Of a stretch of 64,000 nt of DNA, positions 25,376 through 33,513 are shown piece by piece. Below the pieces are notes generated by a model. It was not told the DNA's origin, made no database searches, and saw only the letters and a program-made list of their open reading frames with translations. The position numbers and the translations under genes are program-made. How positions within the stretch are numbered: the stretch's first letter is position 1; every line of letters starts with the position of its first letter. Where the stretch lies: positions 5,351,501 through 5,415,500 of the forward strand of contig LR882958.1 of NCBI GenBank assembly GCA_904830895.1. Reading direction: 5' to 3'. The DNA comes from Planktothrix rubescens CCAP 1459/22 (GTDB taxonomy: Bacteria; Cyanobacteriota; Cyanobacteriia; Cyanobacteriales; Microcoleaceae).

Positions 25376-26233
25376 TTAAGAATAAGCCCAATCTGAACGG
25401 GTTAAACGAATTTGTGCTAAAGTAAATATGGTGGGAATAATCCGCGCATAATTGGTAGAAATTGCTCGCCATCCTAAGTCAGCAACTAACCACGTCCATA
25501 ATAACGGCCCCAGGAAAGAAAATACACTGCGAGTTACGCCATATTTTGTCGCAGTAACGGCCATTCCTCGGTTTGCTGTTTGAATAGCAACATAATTTTG
25601 AAATTGAGTTGCTGCGGTTGCGCCTCCTGTGATTAAGGCTTCTTTTGCTACTTGATATTTAGCAAAATGTAAAGCAAATTGACTGGCTATTTGTCCTAAA
25701 ATTATCGGTCGGATAACAGAATTAACTGCTACCAAACTTCCAGCTTTAAATAACCATCCTAACGGATCTTTTTGGGCAGAAATTGGTAAGGGTTGTAAAG
25801 GTTTTGTTTCGGTTAATGCTTTTTGAACTTTTTGGGTGAGGTTGGTTTGTTCTGACTGGGGTAAACGTTTCCAAGCTTGACCTAAAAGATGTAAAAAAAC
25901 TTCCGCTTCTAAATCAGCCGTTGACAGGTTTTTTGCATAGGGAATTTTCAAATAACGACAAACTTGAATTAACGCTTGGCGGTAAGTCACCTGTTGAGTT
26001 TTTCCCCGTAAAACCGTTACCCCATCGGCGGCGAGATAGCGAAAACGCTGTTCTAAGGCGTCTAACCAGGCTTCCCGGTCTTGACTTTGAACGTCGATGG
26101 GGGTGGGAGTTTGTACATAGTCTAAAGGGTTCAAACCCCGACTAAACAAGAGTTTTGTTAACTGTTCTAACTCATCTTCTGTTGCCAGTTCTAATCCAGA
26201 TCTAAGTTCGTCCAATGTTGATATCCTCCTCAA
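25376..26233 (-). CDS. YaaW-like (UPF0174) protein of unknown function
   Basis: A 285-residue protein related to the E. coli YaaW/UPF0174 family. The N-terminus shows the characteristic DELRSGLELATEDELEQLTK and LLFSRGLNPLDYV. A middle helical part (YRQALIQVCRYLKIPYAKN) resembles the chaperone-like domain of the family. The C-terminal third is hydrophobic and Gly/Ala-rich with two or three possible membrane segments (TRSVFSFLGPLLWTWLVADL). Nothing in the sequence shows an enzymatic site. No function is established for the family. It is followed after 34 bp by the O-antigen ligase-like gene. The start at 26233 is preceded by GGAGGATATC, a strong ribosome binding site. Confidence 0.75.
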   Translation of the reverse strand: MRRISTLDELRSGLELATEDELEQLTKLLFSRGLNPLDYVQTPTPIDVQSQDREAWLDALEQRFRYLAADGVTVLRGKTQQVTYRQALIQVCRYLKIPYAKNLSTADLEAEVFLHLLGQAWKRLPQSEQTNLTQKVQKALTETKPLQPLPISAQKDPLGWLFKAGSLVAVNSVIRPIILGQIASQFALHFAKYQVAKEALITGGATAATQFQNYVAIQTANRGMAVTATKYGVTRSVFSFLGPLLWTWLVADLGWRAISTNYARIIPTIFTLAQIRLTRSDWAYS

Positions 26234-26344
26234 TTGGGAGTTTTTCCGTTTCCTATTTTACTACTATTTGGGAAAATCTCTTATCCCTGATCAGTAAATC
26301 CTGTTTTATGAACAATTGATCATTAAATCCCCTGAAATTCATTA

Positions 26345-26680
26345 TTATTCTTTTTGCTCAACGGGTTTAACTGTTACATTTAATTGTAAACCCATTGCAT
26401 TAAGCCAGGAAATAAATGTATAAATTTCTTCAGCTTGACTTTGAGATAACATCTGATCTAGCTTTTTATAAAGTTGATGAGCTTCTTCGGTTAACTGATG
26501 ATTTTGTAAATACGCATCAACAATATCTTTAAATGCAGCTTGAAGTAATTCGGGTTCAGGTTGATTATCTTCAATCTCTAAGATTACTTCTAAATAGCCC
26601 GCAGCACTAATGGGATCTTTGAGAGAAGAAATCAAATATTCATGATAGTTTTTACTTGTGGCAACTTTCAGTTTGTTCAT
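26345..26680 (-). CDS. HigA-like antidote of the HI1420/COG3636 type
   Basis: A 111-residue protein. I use the ATG at 26680, which has GGAGA 5 bases upstream; an upstream start at 26743 would lie inside the toxin gene. The first half (YHEYLISSLKDPISAAGYLE then EPELLQAAFKDIV) fits the conserved start of addiction-module antidotes, and the ending ISWLNAMGLQLNV matches the end of their HTH domain. The classical recognition helix (VARE.GL.RE.LYKAL) is not visible; that part reads QLYKKLDQMLSQSQAEEIY. It overlaps the toxin gene by 29 bp. It should neutralise the toxin, and DNA binding may be altered. Confidence 0.75.
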   Translation of the reverse strand: MNKLKVATSKNYHEYLISSLKDPISAAGYLEVILEIEDNQPEPELLQAAFKDIVDAYLQNHQLTEEAHQLYKKLDQMLSQSQAEEIYTFISWLNAMGLQLNVTVKPVEQKE

Positions 26681-26996
26681 AATTTCTCCAGTATTTCTTG
26701 GCTTTTTTAATATCTTCTTTTTGAGAACTTTTATCACCCCCACAAAGAAGTAATATAACAGTTAAACCAATTTGTCCAAAATAAATGCGATAACCCGATC
26801 CATAATCAATCCTAAATTCATATACTCCTTCTCCTACTGAGCGATAATCTCCTAAATTTCCAAGTTCAACTCGCCTTAGTCGTTTCTTAATTAGAGATAC
26901 TCCTCTAATATCCTGAAAAGCATCTAGCCATTCTTCAAAGGGACTTGTTCCATCAGGTTTTAAATAGGTTTTTACTTGCTTAGGTTGAACTTCCAT
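26652..26996 (-). CDS. RelE/HigB-superfamily toxin (Gp49-like, COG3657 type)
   Basis: A 114-residue addiction-module killer of the RelE/ParE superfamily, expected to cleave mRNA at the ribosome. The family pattern is clear: FEEWLDAFQDIRG, IKKRLRRVELGNLGDYRSVG, EGVYEFRIDYGSGYRIYFGQ and LLLCGGDKSSQKEDIKKAKK. I prefer the ATG at 26996 (MEVQPKQVKTYLKPDG), which fits the family start; the ATG at 27035 would add 13 residues. Neither has a good ribosome binding site. The toxin gene precedes the antidote gene and overlaps it, the usual hig order. The next gene upstream (FAD oxidoreductase) is divergent. Confidence 0.87.
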   Translation of the reverse strand: MEVQPKQVKTYLKPDGTSPFEEWLDAFQDIRGVSLIKKRLRRVELGNLGDYRSVGEGVYEFRIDYGSGYRIYFGQIGLTVILLLCGGDKSSQKEDIKKAKKYWRNYEQTESCHK

Positions 26997-27098
26997 AATT
27001 TTAACACAACCCATCAGATTACAACTTTCATTCATTTAGAATATCAGGAATTAGCAATATACACTTATAATCTAAGAAACTAAAGTTCAACAATACCC

Positions 27099-28169
27099 AT
27101 GAATTCAATCATATTTGATGTCGCCGTTATTGGTTCTGGAGTTTCGGGTTTAACCTGCGCTCAAGAGTTACAAAAAGCCGGATATAAGGTTATAGTTTTA
27201 GATAAATCTAGGGGTGTGGGAGGACGGATGGCGACTCGACGAGTATCAGGAACTCGTGCAGATCATGGGGTGCGTTATTTGGAACCGAAGGGGGAACTAT
27301 TACAACAGTTAATTCAAGATTTACAAACTCAGGAACCCTTAGAAAATAAATTACAACTTTGGACAAATACCCTCTATGAGTTTAAACAAAATCAACTCCA
27401 ACCTCAAGCTATTTCTCAACCCTATTATATCATGCCTTCTGGCATGAATACCGTCGGAAAAATTATGGCTGAGGGCTTAAATATTCAGTTGAATAGTAGA
27501 GTTGAATCTGTGACAATTACAACAGAAAATAATTGGCAATGTCATATAGAATCAACTGATAAAAACAATCCAGAATTGCCTGAAATAGTAACGGCAAAAT
27601 CTCTGGTTATTGCCATTCCTGCCCCCCAAGCCTTGATGTTATTAGAATCGTCTGATATTGAGTTTGAATCTATTTTTTTAAATCAGATAAAATCAGTTGA
27701 GTATGATCCTTGTATTACGGTAATGGCAGGTTATTCTAAAGAACATAATCCAGATATTCTAAATTGGAAAGCGGTCACTTTCTCCGATGATTCCATATTA
27801 GCTTGGGTAGGAATAGATAGCAGTAAACGCTCACATCCTACCCAGCCTGTTTTTGTAATTCAAAGTAATAGTATTTTTGCTCAACAATATTTAGAAACAA
27901 CTGATTTAAACGCCGTAGGACAAAAATTAATTGATCAAGCTGCAAATACTTTATTACCCTGGTTAGATACCCCTGAATGGATACAAATTCATCGCTGGCG
28001 TTATGCCTTTTGTCGAACACCTTTAAGCGTTTCCTGTTTAACAAATATGACTCCATTACCCTTAGTTTGTGTGGGGGACTGGTGTGGCGGAAATCAAATT
28101 GAAGGAGCGTTAAAATCGGGAATAGATGCCGCCAATTGGTTACAAAATCAACCCCATTTAAAACGGTAA
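27099..28169 (+). CDS. FAD-dependent amine-oxidase-like oxidoreductase (renalase type)
   Basis: A 356-residue flavoprotein. The N-terminal Rossmann motif (VAVIGSGVSGLTCAQELQKA) is followed by VLDKSRGVGGRMATRR, the signature of the renalase-like group, then RADHGVRYLEPKG. The C-terminus has the last FAD motif LPLVCVGDWCGGNQIEGALK. Cyanobacterial members are annotated only as NAD(P)/FAD-dependent oxidoreductase, and their substrates are unknown. The protein is soluble, and the length is normal. It is divergent from the toxin-antitoxin pair. The gene ends 25 bp before a heptamer array shared with the convergent CDF gene. Confidence 0.85.
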   Translation: MNSIIFDVAVIGSGVSGLTCAQELQKAGYKVIVLDKSRGVGGRMATRRVSGTRADHGVRYLEPKGELLQQLIQDLQTQEPLENKLQLWTNTLYEFKQNQLQPQAISQPYYIMPSGMNTVGKIMAEGLNIQLNSRVESVTITTENNWQCHIESTDKNNPELPEIVTAKSLVIAIPAPQALMLLESSDIEFESIFLNQIKSVEYDPCITVMAGYSKEHNPDILNWKAVTFSDDSILAWVGIDSSKRSHPTQPVFVIQSNSIFAQQYLETTDLNAVGQKLIDQAANTLLPWLDTPEWIQIHRWRYAFCRTPLSVSCLTNMTPLPLVCVGDWCGGNQIEGALKSGIDAANWLQNQPHLKR

Positions 28170-28193
28170 AAATATAGACAGATGCCGCAACTG

Positions 28194-28235
28194 CCATTAC
28201 CCATTACCCATTACCCATTACCCATTACCCATTAC
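28194..28235. repeat. six perfect CCATTAC heptamers
   Basis: Six tandem CCATTAC units lie between the 3' ends of two convergent genes. The last unit (28229-28235) contains, on the minus strand, the TAA stop codon of the CDF gene. This is the same heptamer class as at 9138, 31005 and 62045. Confidence 0.93.
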
Positions 28236-29152
28236 ACAATATGATCAGGCTCCAGGGGACAAGGATACTGCTGATCCCCAGTTTCAACTTGTAGGGTAGG
28301 ATGGTCGATGTCAAAGTGATGATGCAATTCTTCGCTGATATGGGCTAAAAAGCTATCTCCTGGGCAGCCTTCAGGCATCACCAAATGGGCTGTCAGGGCC
28401 GTTTCTGTGGTACTCATGCCCCAAATATGAAGATCATGGACTTGTGCCACCCCGGGTAACTCTTGCAGAAAAGTCCGTACCGCCAGGGGTTCGATGTGCT
28501 TGGGTACTCGATCTAAAATCAATCCTAGGGCATCCCGCAGTAGGTTCCAAGTCCCTACCACAATTACTACCACAATCACTAAACTGATGGCGGGATCGAA
28601 CCATAGCCACCCCGTTAACAGAATGGCTATGCCCGCGAACACCACCCCGACAGAAACCAGGGCATCGGCGGCCATGTGCAGAAACGCACCCCGAATATTA
28701 ATGTCTTTTTTACCCCCGGAGAAAAACAAGAGGGCGGTCAGGGTATTGATCACGACCCCCACCCCAGCCACCCAAATTAGGGTCATACCCGGCACGGGAG
28801 TGGGTTCTTGGAGTCGGCGCAGGGCTTCCCAGGTAATGCCTCCCATCGCCAGCAGGAGCAGAATTCCATTCAGTAGGGCGGCTAAAATTGATGATCGTCG
28901 CCAACCATAGGTATAGGTTTGATTGGGCGGAAGCTGCCCCAGGTAACTAGCACCCCAGGCCAGTAACAGCCCCAAAACATCACTTAGGTTGTGTCCGGCA
29001 TCGGCTAGTAGTGCCAGGGATTGGCTAGTTAATCCAAAGGCGACCTCAATCAACACAAAGCCAATATTTAAGCCAATACCGATTTGAAAAGCCCGGGTAT
29101 AGGTTTTTGGAGTATGACTATGGGAATGACTATGGGAGTGATGATGAACCAC
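28232..29152 (-). CDS. czcD: cation diffusion facilitator, CzcD/ZnT-like
   Basis: A 306-residue CDF exporter that moves Zn2+ (or Co2+, Cd2+) out of the cytoplasm in exchange for protons. The N-terminus is a His/Ser run (VHHHSHSHSHSHTPK), a cytosolic metal-binding tail. Six membrane helices follow, with the transport-site HxxxD pairs in LLADAGHNLSDVLGL (helix 2) and LHMAADALVSVGVVF (helix 5), then a cytoplasmic C-terminal domain (VHDLHIWGMSTTETALTAHL). The length is normal. The gene lies 18 bp after alr on the same strand, so the two are probably cotranscribed. The metal is inferred from the family. The stop codon falls within a heptamer repeat, so the last residues could vary with the repeat. 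Confidence 0.92.
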   Translation of the reverse strand: MVHHHSHSHSHSHTPKTYTRAFQIGIGLNIGFVLIEVAFGLTSQSLALLADAGHNLSDVLGLLLAWGASYLGQLPPNQTYTYGWRRSSILAALLNGILLLLAMGGITWEALRRLQEPTPVPGMTLIWVAGVGVVINTLTALLFFSGGKKDINIRGAFLHMAADALVSVGVVFAGIAILLTGWLWFDPAISLVIVVVIVVGTWNLLRDALGLILDRVPKHIEPLAVRTFLQELPGVAQVHDLHIWGMSTTETALTAHLVMPEGCPGDSFLAHISEELHHHFDIDHPTLQVETGDQQYPCPLEPDHIV

Positions 29153-29170
29153 AACGGAGATCCTAAATAA

Positions 29171-30376
29171 CTATTTATTCATAATATTAACACGGGGAAG
29201 TCGATGTTTAAATCCACAAAGGATTTCCCATGAAATTGTACCAATAGTATTCGCCCAATCATCGGCAGAAATCGAATATTCTCCATCCTGACCTAATAAT
29301 GTGACGACTTCTCCGACCTGTAAATCTGGAATTTCACTCACATCTAACATGATTTGATCCATGGTAATTGTGCCAATTTGAGAAACTAATTGACCTCGAA
29401 TTAAAACCTTAATTTTATTAGAAAGATTCCGAGGAATACCATCGGCATAGCCAATGCCAATCACGGCAATTTTAGTTTGTTTTTTGGCAATAAATTGATA
29501 ACCATAACTGACTCCAGTTCCGGCTTCAATGGTTTTAACTTGTGTTACCCGGGCTTTAATTTGCATAGCGGGTTTTAAAGTAACTACAGAGGTTAAATGA
29601 GTGGCAGGATAAAGACCATAAACACTTAATCCAATTCGCACCATATCATAATGTAAATTCCGATCTGCTAATGTTGCCGCGGAGTTAGAAATATGTAATA
29701 ATGGAAATTGGGGATCAGCATCAGATTGCCAATGATCTCGGATTTCATTAATTACATTTTCATAGCGATAATGTTGTTGTCGCATCACCGTAGGATCGGG
29801 ACTATCGGCCGTGGCAAAGTGGGAATAAATTCCGGCTAATTCTAAATTAGGTAATCGTTGAACTAATTTAAAAAATTCTAACCCTTGTTGCCAGGGAGTT
29901 CCTAACCGTGACATTCCGGTATCAATCTTAATTTGAACTGCTAAAGATTGATCTAATTTATTTAAAGTTTCTGAAAATAATAATGCTTGTTGAGGTGTGC
30001 ATAAAGTCGGTTGAAGTTGCCAATGGGCGATCGCTTGGACTTCTTCGACCGTATGGATCGCCCCCAATAGTAATATCGGTTGCTTAATTCCGGCTTCTCG
30101 CAATTCTATCCCTTCTGGGAGGGTGGCAACGGCTAACCACTCAGCCCCCGCCTGACAAACGGTTTTAGCCACGGAAACCGCCCCATGTCCGTAGGCGTCG
30201 GCTTTGACTACCGCCATTAATTTTGTTTGGGGAGATAATAAACCTTTAAGCTGGCGGATATTTTCAGCGATCGCCCCTAAATCCACTTCCACCCACGCCC
30301 GTTGACGAATCCCAACTTCTATCTCCGAATTGAACAAAGTCCTGTTTCCAATAGAAATAGATTTTCCACTAACCAT
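29171..30376 (-). CDS. alr: alanine racemase
   Basis: A 401-residue PLP enzyme that converts L- to D-alanine for peptidoglycan. Lys58 in MAVVKADAYGHGA binds PLP. The barrel segments KIDTGMSRLG, YSHFATAD and HISNSAAT, and RIGLSVYGLYP, are conserved. The second catalytic base, Tyr in GTGVSYGYQF, lies in the C-terminal domain, together with IGIGYADGIPRNLSN and TITMDQIMLDV. There is a 20-residue N-terminal extension before RAWVEVDLGAIAEN, so the true start may lie slightly downstream. The gene is divergent from the HNH gene at 30450 across a palindrome. Confidence 0.95.
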   Translation of the reverse strand: MVSGKSISIGNRTLFNSEIEVGIRQRAWVEVDLGAIAENIRQLKGLLSPQTKLMAVVKADAYGHGAVSVAKTVCQAGAEWLAVATLPEGIELREAGIKQPILLLGAIHTVEEVQAIAHWQLQPTLCTPQQALLFSETLNKLDQSLAVQIKIDTGMSRLGTPWQQGLEFFKLVQRLPNLELAGIYSHFATADSPDPTVMRQQHYRYENVINEIRDHWQSDADPQFPLLHISNSAATLADRNLHYDMVRIGLSVYGLYPATHLTSVVTLKPAMQIKARVTQVKTIEAGTGVSYGYQFIAKKQTKIAVIGIGYADGIPRNLSNKIKVLIRGQLVSQIGTITMDQIMLDVSEIPDLQVGEVVTLLGQDGEYSISADDWANTIGTISWEILCGFKHRLPRVNIMNK

Positions 30377-30387
30377 ATTTTTGCCGT

Positions 30388-30407
30388 TTAACCCCTGAAG
30401 GGGTTAA
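30388..30407. repeat. 20-bp palindrome TTAACCCCTGAAGGGGTTAA
   Basis: A perfect 20-bp palindrome in the 73-bp gap between divergent alr and HNH genes. It shares CCCTGAAGGG with the one at 3338. Its place in a divergent promoter region would also suit an operator, but a dispersed repeat is more likely. Confidence 0.7.
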
Positions 30408-30449
30408 GCTGTGTTAATATCGGTCAAATCTTATCGCAAAATCTAGCCA

Positions 30450-30947
30450 ATGGGTAGTGTTTTGGTATTGAACGCCTCCTATGAGCCTCTCAATATTACG
30501 ACTTGGCGACGGGCGGTTGTCTTATTACTCAAAGAAAAAGCCGAGCAGGTTGAGCATAATGGAAAATTCCTTCTTCCCGATTTTCCCTTGCCCACCGTGA
30601 TTAGGCTGCGACACTATGTTCGAGTTCCCTATAAAGATATTCCCCTCACCCGAAGGAATATACTGCACCGGGATAGCCACTCTTGTCAATACTGTGGTCA
30701 TACCGGAGAGGATTTAACCCTAGATCATGTTATTCCCAGGTCTCGTGGGGGCGGGGATACCTGGGAAAATTTAGTTTCAGCCTGTGTTTGCTGTAATGTC
30801 AGAAAGGGCAGCCGCACCCCCAAAGAAGCCGGAATGATTTTGCGGATAACACCGCGTAAACCCCATAGCAGCCTCTATTTTGAGGTGACTCGGCACGTTA
30901 AAAGCGGTATGAATAAAGAATGGCAAAAATATGTAATTGGTCTTTAA
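30450..30947 (+). CDS. HNH endonuclease family protein
   Basis: A 165-residue HNH protein of a type that is very conserved in cyanobacteria. After the N-terminal region ([20 protein letters not shown] and a strand-rich part), the nuclease core is [20 protein letters not shown] with the zinc-binding CxxC pair, then the Asn in [20 protein letters not shown] with the second CxxC. All metal and catalytic residues are in place. The conserved presence and single-domain form suggest a housekeeping rather than a homing role, but no function is established. It is divergent from alr. Confidence 0.88.
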   Translation: MGSVLVLNASYEPLNITTWRRAVVLLLKEKAEQVEHNGKFLLPDFPLPTVIRLRHYVRVPYKDIPLTRRNILHRDSHSCQYCGHTGEDLTLDHVIPRSRGGGDTWENLVSACVCCNVRKGSRTPKEAGMILRITPRKPHSSLYFEVTRHVKSGMNKEWQKYVIGL

Positions 30948-31004
30948 TTTTGCATTCAGTTGAATGGGGAGACAGGGGAAGCATGGGAGGTAAACTCTTT
31001 CTAT

Positions 31005-31057
31005 TCCCCATTACCCATTACCCATTACCTATTCCCTATTACCCATTCCCTGTTCCC
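31005..31057. repeat. degenerate CCCATTA/CCTATTC heptamer array
   Basis: About seven heptamer units (CCCATTA, CCTATTC, CCTATTA, CCCATTC) lie in the gap between the convergent HNH and DUF3172 genes. It is less uniform than the array at 28194. Confidence 0.8.
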
Positions 31058-31069
31058 TTTTTAAACAAT

Positions 31070-31588
31070 TTAAAATCGTTCTGTTTCTGACCTACCGGGG
31101 GTTTGAATGCTTCCGGGTTGATTAATAAACAGGTTAGCTGCACCGTCGTTTTGATAAATACAGTTAATGGTGGGATTACTTTCTAATTCCCCCGTAAATC
31201 CAAAGGTATTCATTCGTTGTCTACAATCTCGCTCTTGTTCATTATTCAGCAGATTCCGTTGTTTTAAAATTGCCCAGTTACTGGTACGCAGAACACATCC
31301 TGGTTGGAGTTTGGGCTGTGTGACATAGACATTGAAGGGGTTTAGGGTGACAAAGACACGCAAATCCGTGACCATCGCGCTGGCACCAAATTTAATACAG
31401 GTTTCGGTATTCGGTGCATTTTGGTCAATAAATTGGCTAGAGGCTACGTTGGATGGGTTTAAGGTGGTGGTGGAACTGATCGCAATTCCAATCCCAATTC
31501 CTAAAATCAGTACCCCGCCAATTACTGCTAAAGCCGTGTAATTAAATAGCGAAGGTTTAGCAGGTGCCATTTTGGTTCTACGTCTCAT
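31070..31588 (-). CDS. DUF3172 family membrane-anchored protein
   Basis: A 172-residue protein of the DUF3172 family, found in cyanobacteria and plastid-bearing plants. A basic N-terminus (MRRRTKMAPAKPS) leads into one membrane helix (NYTALAVIGGVLILGIGIGI, about residues 16-36). The rest lies outside: the conserved DQNAPNTETCIKFGASAMVT and LNPFNVYVTQPKLQPGCVLR contain two of several Cys residues that may form disulphides. The function is unknown. A second possible start, ATG at residue 7, would remove the first basic residues. It is convergent with the HNH gene. Confidence 0.8.
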   Translation of the reverse strand: MRRRTKMAPAKPSLFNYTALAVIGGVLILGIGIGIAISSTTTLNPSNVASSQFIDQNAPNTETCIKFGASAMVTDLRVFVTLNPFNVYVTQPKLQPGCVLRTSNWAILKQRNLLNNEQERDCRQRMNTFGFTGELESNPTINCIYQNDGAANLFINQPGSIQTPGRSETERF

Positions 31589-31708
31589 ATTAACTCAACA
31601 GGGTTGAAACACTCAAACTAGAGTAGAGTATATTCCTTCTGATATGTTATCGCGTTTGGCCGTTGGTTGTGAGTTTTTAGCGTTGTTGGTTAGTGTTGTT
31701 GGTTGTTA

Positions 31709-31726
31709 GCGAGCGAGGACGCTCGC
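31709..31726. repeat. palindromic GCGAGCGAGGACGCTCGC (dispersed family, copy 1)
   Basis: A hairpin-forming 18-bp core in the 284-bp gap before clpS. The reverse complement, including flanking bases (23 bp identical), occurs at 56341-56363. The rest of this gap shows no gene. Confidence 0.85.
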
Positions 31727-31872
31727 ACTACTCGCTCCGTAACTTTCAACCGCCAATATTCAGTAACCTTGTCGCCATCGCAATGATTCATTAAACTATT
31801 ATGTACAGTCTAATAATTTATAAATTCTGTTCACCCTCAACCCTTTAATTTTTTCAAAAAGGAGAAAAAGCC

Positions 31873-32154
31873 GTGTCTGTTGAGACAGTACAAAAGAGTG
31901 CCACCGTTAGAAAAATTGCTCCCCGTTATCGGGTTTTACTACATAACGATGATTATAATTCCATGGAGTATGTTGTCCAAGTGTTGATGACAACGGTTCC
32001 CAGTTTGACTCAACCCCAGGCGGTGAGTATTATGATGGAGGCCCATACTAATAATCTGGCTTTGGTGATTACTTGCGCTCAAGAACACGCGGAATTTTAC
32101 TGCGAAACCTTGAAAACCCATGGACTGATTAGCACTATTGAACCGGATGAATAA
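31873..32154 (+). CDS. clpS: ATP-dependent Clp protease adaptor ClpS
   Basis: A 93-residue adaptor that hands N-degron substrates to the ClpAP-type (ClpC in cyanobacteria) protease. The core YRVLLHNDDYNSMEYVVQVL is present with the substrate-pocket Asn-Asp pair, followed by EAHTNNLALVITCAQEHAEF and the final strand. The start is GTG at 31873 with AAGGAG 11 bases upstream; no better ATG exists. The CPBP protease gene begins 26 bp after it, an arrangement that suggests cotranscription. Cyanobacteria often have two ClpS forms; this looks like the standard ClpS1, though I cannot exclude ClpS2. Confidence 0.94.
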   Translation: MSVETVQKSATVRKIAPRYRVLLHNDDYNSMEYVVQVLMTTVPSLTQPQAVSIMMEAHTNNLALVITCAQEHAEFYCETLKTHGLISTIEPDE

Positions 32155-32180
32155 ACCTCCTAAAATATAGGGAAATTGGT

Positions 32181-33071
32181 TTGAAATACGATCTTGAATT
32201 TTTAAGGGAATATCCTGCTTTTCTGAGAATTGTTATTTTTCTCCTGGTTTTGGTGTTGCTTTGGCTACCCTTGGCGGCACCTTTTTATTTTTTTATTAGC
32301 GATCGCAATTTTGTTAGTATTATTACGTTAATTTTACTCTATATCGAGTTTATTATTTTAATTCACTTCTGGGCAAAATTAATTTATCGTGAATCTCGTC
32401 CTCTAATTCGCTATGGTTTAGTTTTTAATCCTAAAAATTATCAAAATTATCTCAAAGGATTATTATTAGGATTATTCAGTTTAATGGGATTATTTATAAT
32501 CGAATCTATATTCGGTTGGGTAATATGGCAACCTGCAAACCCTAATTTTTTCAGCATTATTTTAGAAGGGTTTTTAGTTGCTCTTGGAATTGGTTTTGCG
32601 GAAGAATTATTTTTTCGGGGATGGTTACTAGATGAACTAAAACGGGATTATAACCCTAAAATTGCTTTAGGAATTAATAGTATAATTTTTGCGGGGTTAC
32701 ATTTTATTAAACCCTTAGCCGAAATTCAAAGAACTGCTTTACAATTTCCCGGATTAGTGTTATTGGGATTAATATTAGTTATCTCAAAACTAGCTTGGTT
32801 TCCCGCTTCTTCTAATAGTTTGCGGTTAAGTCCCTCCGGTTGGTTGGGTTTACCCATGGGGTTGCATGGGGGTTTAGTTTGGGGTTATTATATTATTAAT
32901 GTTGGGCAATTAATTAATTATTCTGATACGGTTTCTGAGGCTATCACTGGAATTGATAAAAACCCTTTAGCCGGGGTGATGGGGTTATTTTGTTTGAGTG
33001 CAATTGGAATTTTTATCTGGTATAAATCGTTATTTCAAAAACTGTCTCAATCTTCTGAATTTAAACCCTAA
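32181..33071 (+). CDS. CPBP-family intramembrane metalloprotease
   Basis: A 296-residue protein with about seven or eight membrane helices. The CPBP (ABI/CAAX) signature is clear: GFAEELFFRGWLLDEL (motif 1, Glu-Glu and Arg), IIFAGLHFI (motif 2, His) and MGLHGGLVWGYYI (motif 3, His). The glutamate-type intramembrane proteases of this family process prenylated or bacteriocin-like substrates, but cyanobacterial targets are unknown. The start is TTG at 32181, 26 bp after clpS and without a strong ribosome binding site, so it may be coupled to clpS. The frame is intact. Confidence 0.85.
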   Translation: MKYDLEFLREYPAFLRIVIFLLVLVLLWLPLAAPFYFFISDRNFVSIITLILLYIEFIILIHFWAKLIYRESRPLIRYGLVFNPKNYQNYLKGLLLGLFSLMGLFIIESIFGWVIWQPANPNFFSIILEGFLVALGIGFAEELFFRGWLLDELKRDYNPKIALGINSIIFAGLHFIKPLAEIQRTALQFPGLVLLGLILVISKLAWFPASSNSLRLSPSGWLGLPMGLHGGLVWGYYIINVGQLINYSDTVSEAITGIDKNPLAGVMGLFCLSAIGIFIWYKSLFQKLSQSSEFKP

Positions 33072-33121
33072 TTTCAGATTTCTAGTTCAAATTTTGCGGA
33101 TAAAATCCAGATTTTATGTTC

Positions 33122-33136
33122 AGAAACCCGGTTTCT
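33122..33136. repeat. AGAAACC.GGTTTCT palindrome
   Basis: A 7-bp stem with a single central base lies shortly after the CPBP gene. A related AGAAACTGGGTTT half-site occurs near 2496. AGAAACC.GGTTTCT is a common dispersed palindrome in filamentous cyanobacteria. No T-run follows. Confidence 0.6.
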
Positions 33137-33321
33137 TGGGTCTTATGTGTAAGTTCTGAAACTTCTGATTTCATCCTAATTTCATATTTATCAGAAAAAT
33201 TGGTTTGAAACCCCGTCCCTTCGACCGTTCGACTGGCTCACGGCTCAGGACAGGCTTTTCTACGACGGCCTTGTGTTAGAATATTAGTGGTCTAAACAAC
33301 CCACCCAACTTTGCAGTCGAT

Positions 33322-33470
33322 ATACCATCTACGGAGATGTGAAACCGAGCCTGGAGGAGATCTGGGAAAGCGGAAGTAAGGCAATGGTATAAAAATAAGT
33401 CCAACCTTGAACGCAAATCAAAACTTAACATCCTCACCGCACTTCTAGGGTGGTGAGGATGTTAAGTTTG
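33322..33470. ncRNA. candidate structured element upstream of the metal efflux operon
   Basis: In the 442-bp gap before the adaptor gene, ATACCAT (33322-33328) pairs with ATGGTAT (33384-33390) around an inner CATCT/AGATG hairpin (33326-33339). It is followed by a perfect 18-bp inverted repeat, 33422-33439 with 33453-33470 and a 13-base loop. It may be a leader RNA of the efflux operon or the right end of a lost IS200/IS605-type element. No transposase is visible. The first 200 bp of the gap hold only the AGAAACC palindrome and a GC-rich stretch near 33215-33260. Confidence 0.35.
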
Positions 33471-33513
33471 AAACTACGAAGACAAAACCCATAGCAAAAC
33501 CCCCTTGTTGATT

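Noticed and set aside
33215-33260. Insertion sequence end near the GC-rich stretch CTTCGACCGTTCGACTGGCT
   Set aside because: It looks like a dispersed sequence, but there is no inverted partner and no transposase frame nearby.
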